6,831 nt of DNA from an uncultured Oscillospiraceae bacterium (lineage in GTDB: Bacteria > Bacillota > Clostridia > Oscillospirales > Acutalibacteraceae): the NCBI GenBank assembly GCA_900544515.1, contig UQVI01000099.1:1-6831 (forward strand). Reading direction: 5' to 3'. The notes beneath the pieces are model-generated. The model was not told the DNA's origin. It made no database searches and worked only from the letters and a program-made list of their open reading frames with translations. This document shows, in pieces, positions 6,831 to 6,831 of the stretch. A program made the position numbers and the translations under genes. Numbering within the stretch: the stretch's first letter is position 1; each line of letters opens with the position of its first letter.

Positions 6831-6831
6831 G

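Noticed and set aside
1..6831. CRISPR array, tRNA, rRNA, riboswitch, insertion sequence, prophage or defence genes
   Set aside because: No regularly spaced repeats, transposase motifs, terminal inverted repeats, cloverleaf or phage/defence motifs were seen. The four genes and short spacers account for nearly all of the window.

Overview
The window reads as a chromosomal segment of an anaerobic, low-to-moderate GC (by eye roughly 40%) Firmicute, most likely a gut Clostridia/Oscillospirales (Ruminococcus-like) bacterium. This rests on protein style, strong AGGAGG-type ribosome sites, the comEC-holA pairing that is well known in Firmicutes (comEC-holA in Bacillus subtilis), and an RNase M5-type Toprim protein. 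Genus-level placement is inference.

Layout, all on the + strand: a short AT-rich leader (1-46) with a TATAAT box and ribosome site; a complete large LacZ-type GH2 beta-galactosidase (47-3196); after a 7-nt gap, a ComEC/Rec2-type membrane protein (3204-5153); overlapping it by 4 nt, the DNA polymerase III delta subunit HolA (5150-6199); overlapping that by 8 nt, a small Toprim protein of the RNase M5 family (6192-6770); then a strong hairpin terminator (6786-6821 plus tail), probably working in both directions. The four genes fill almost the whole window, with no gene-free stretch over 60 nt.

The last three genes look like one tightly coupled translational unit for DNA uptake, replication and rRNA processing. 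The lacZ-type gene ahead of them has no visible terminator before comEC, so a sugar-hydrolysis gene may be read through into information-processing genes. No mobile element, CRISPR array, tRNA, rRNA or phage gene was seen.

I found no evidence for a wholly new system. The points most worth a second look are: a ComEC whose C-terminal metallo-beta-lactamase-like domain has lost its metal-binding motif; a LacZ whose glucose-side pocket residues differ from E. coli; the placement of an RNase M5-like gene with holA; and a strong hairpin inside the start of comEC.
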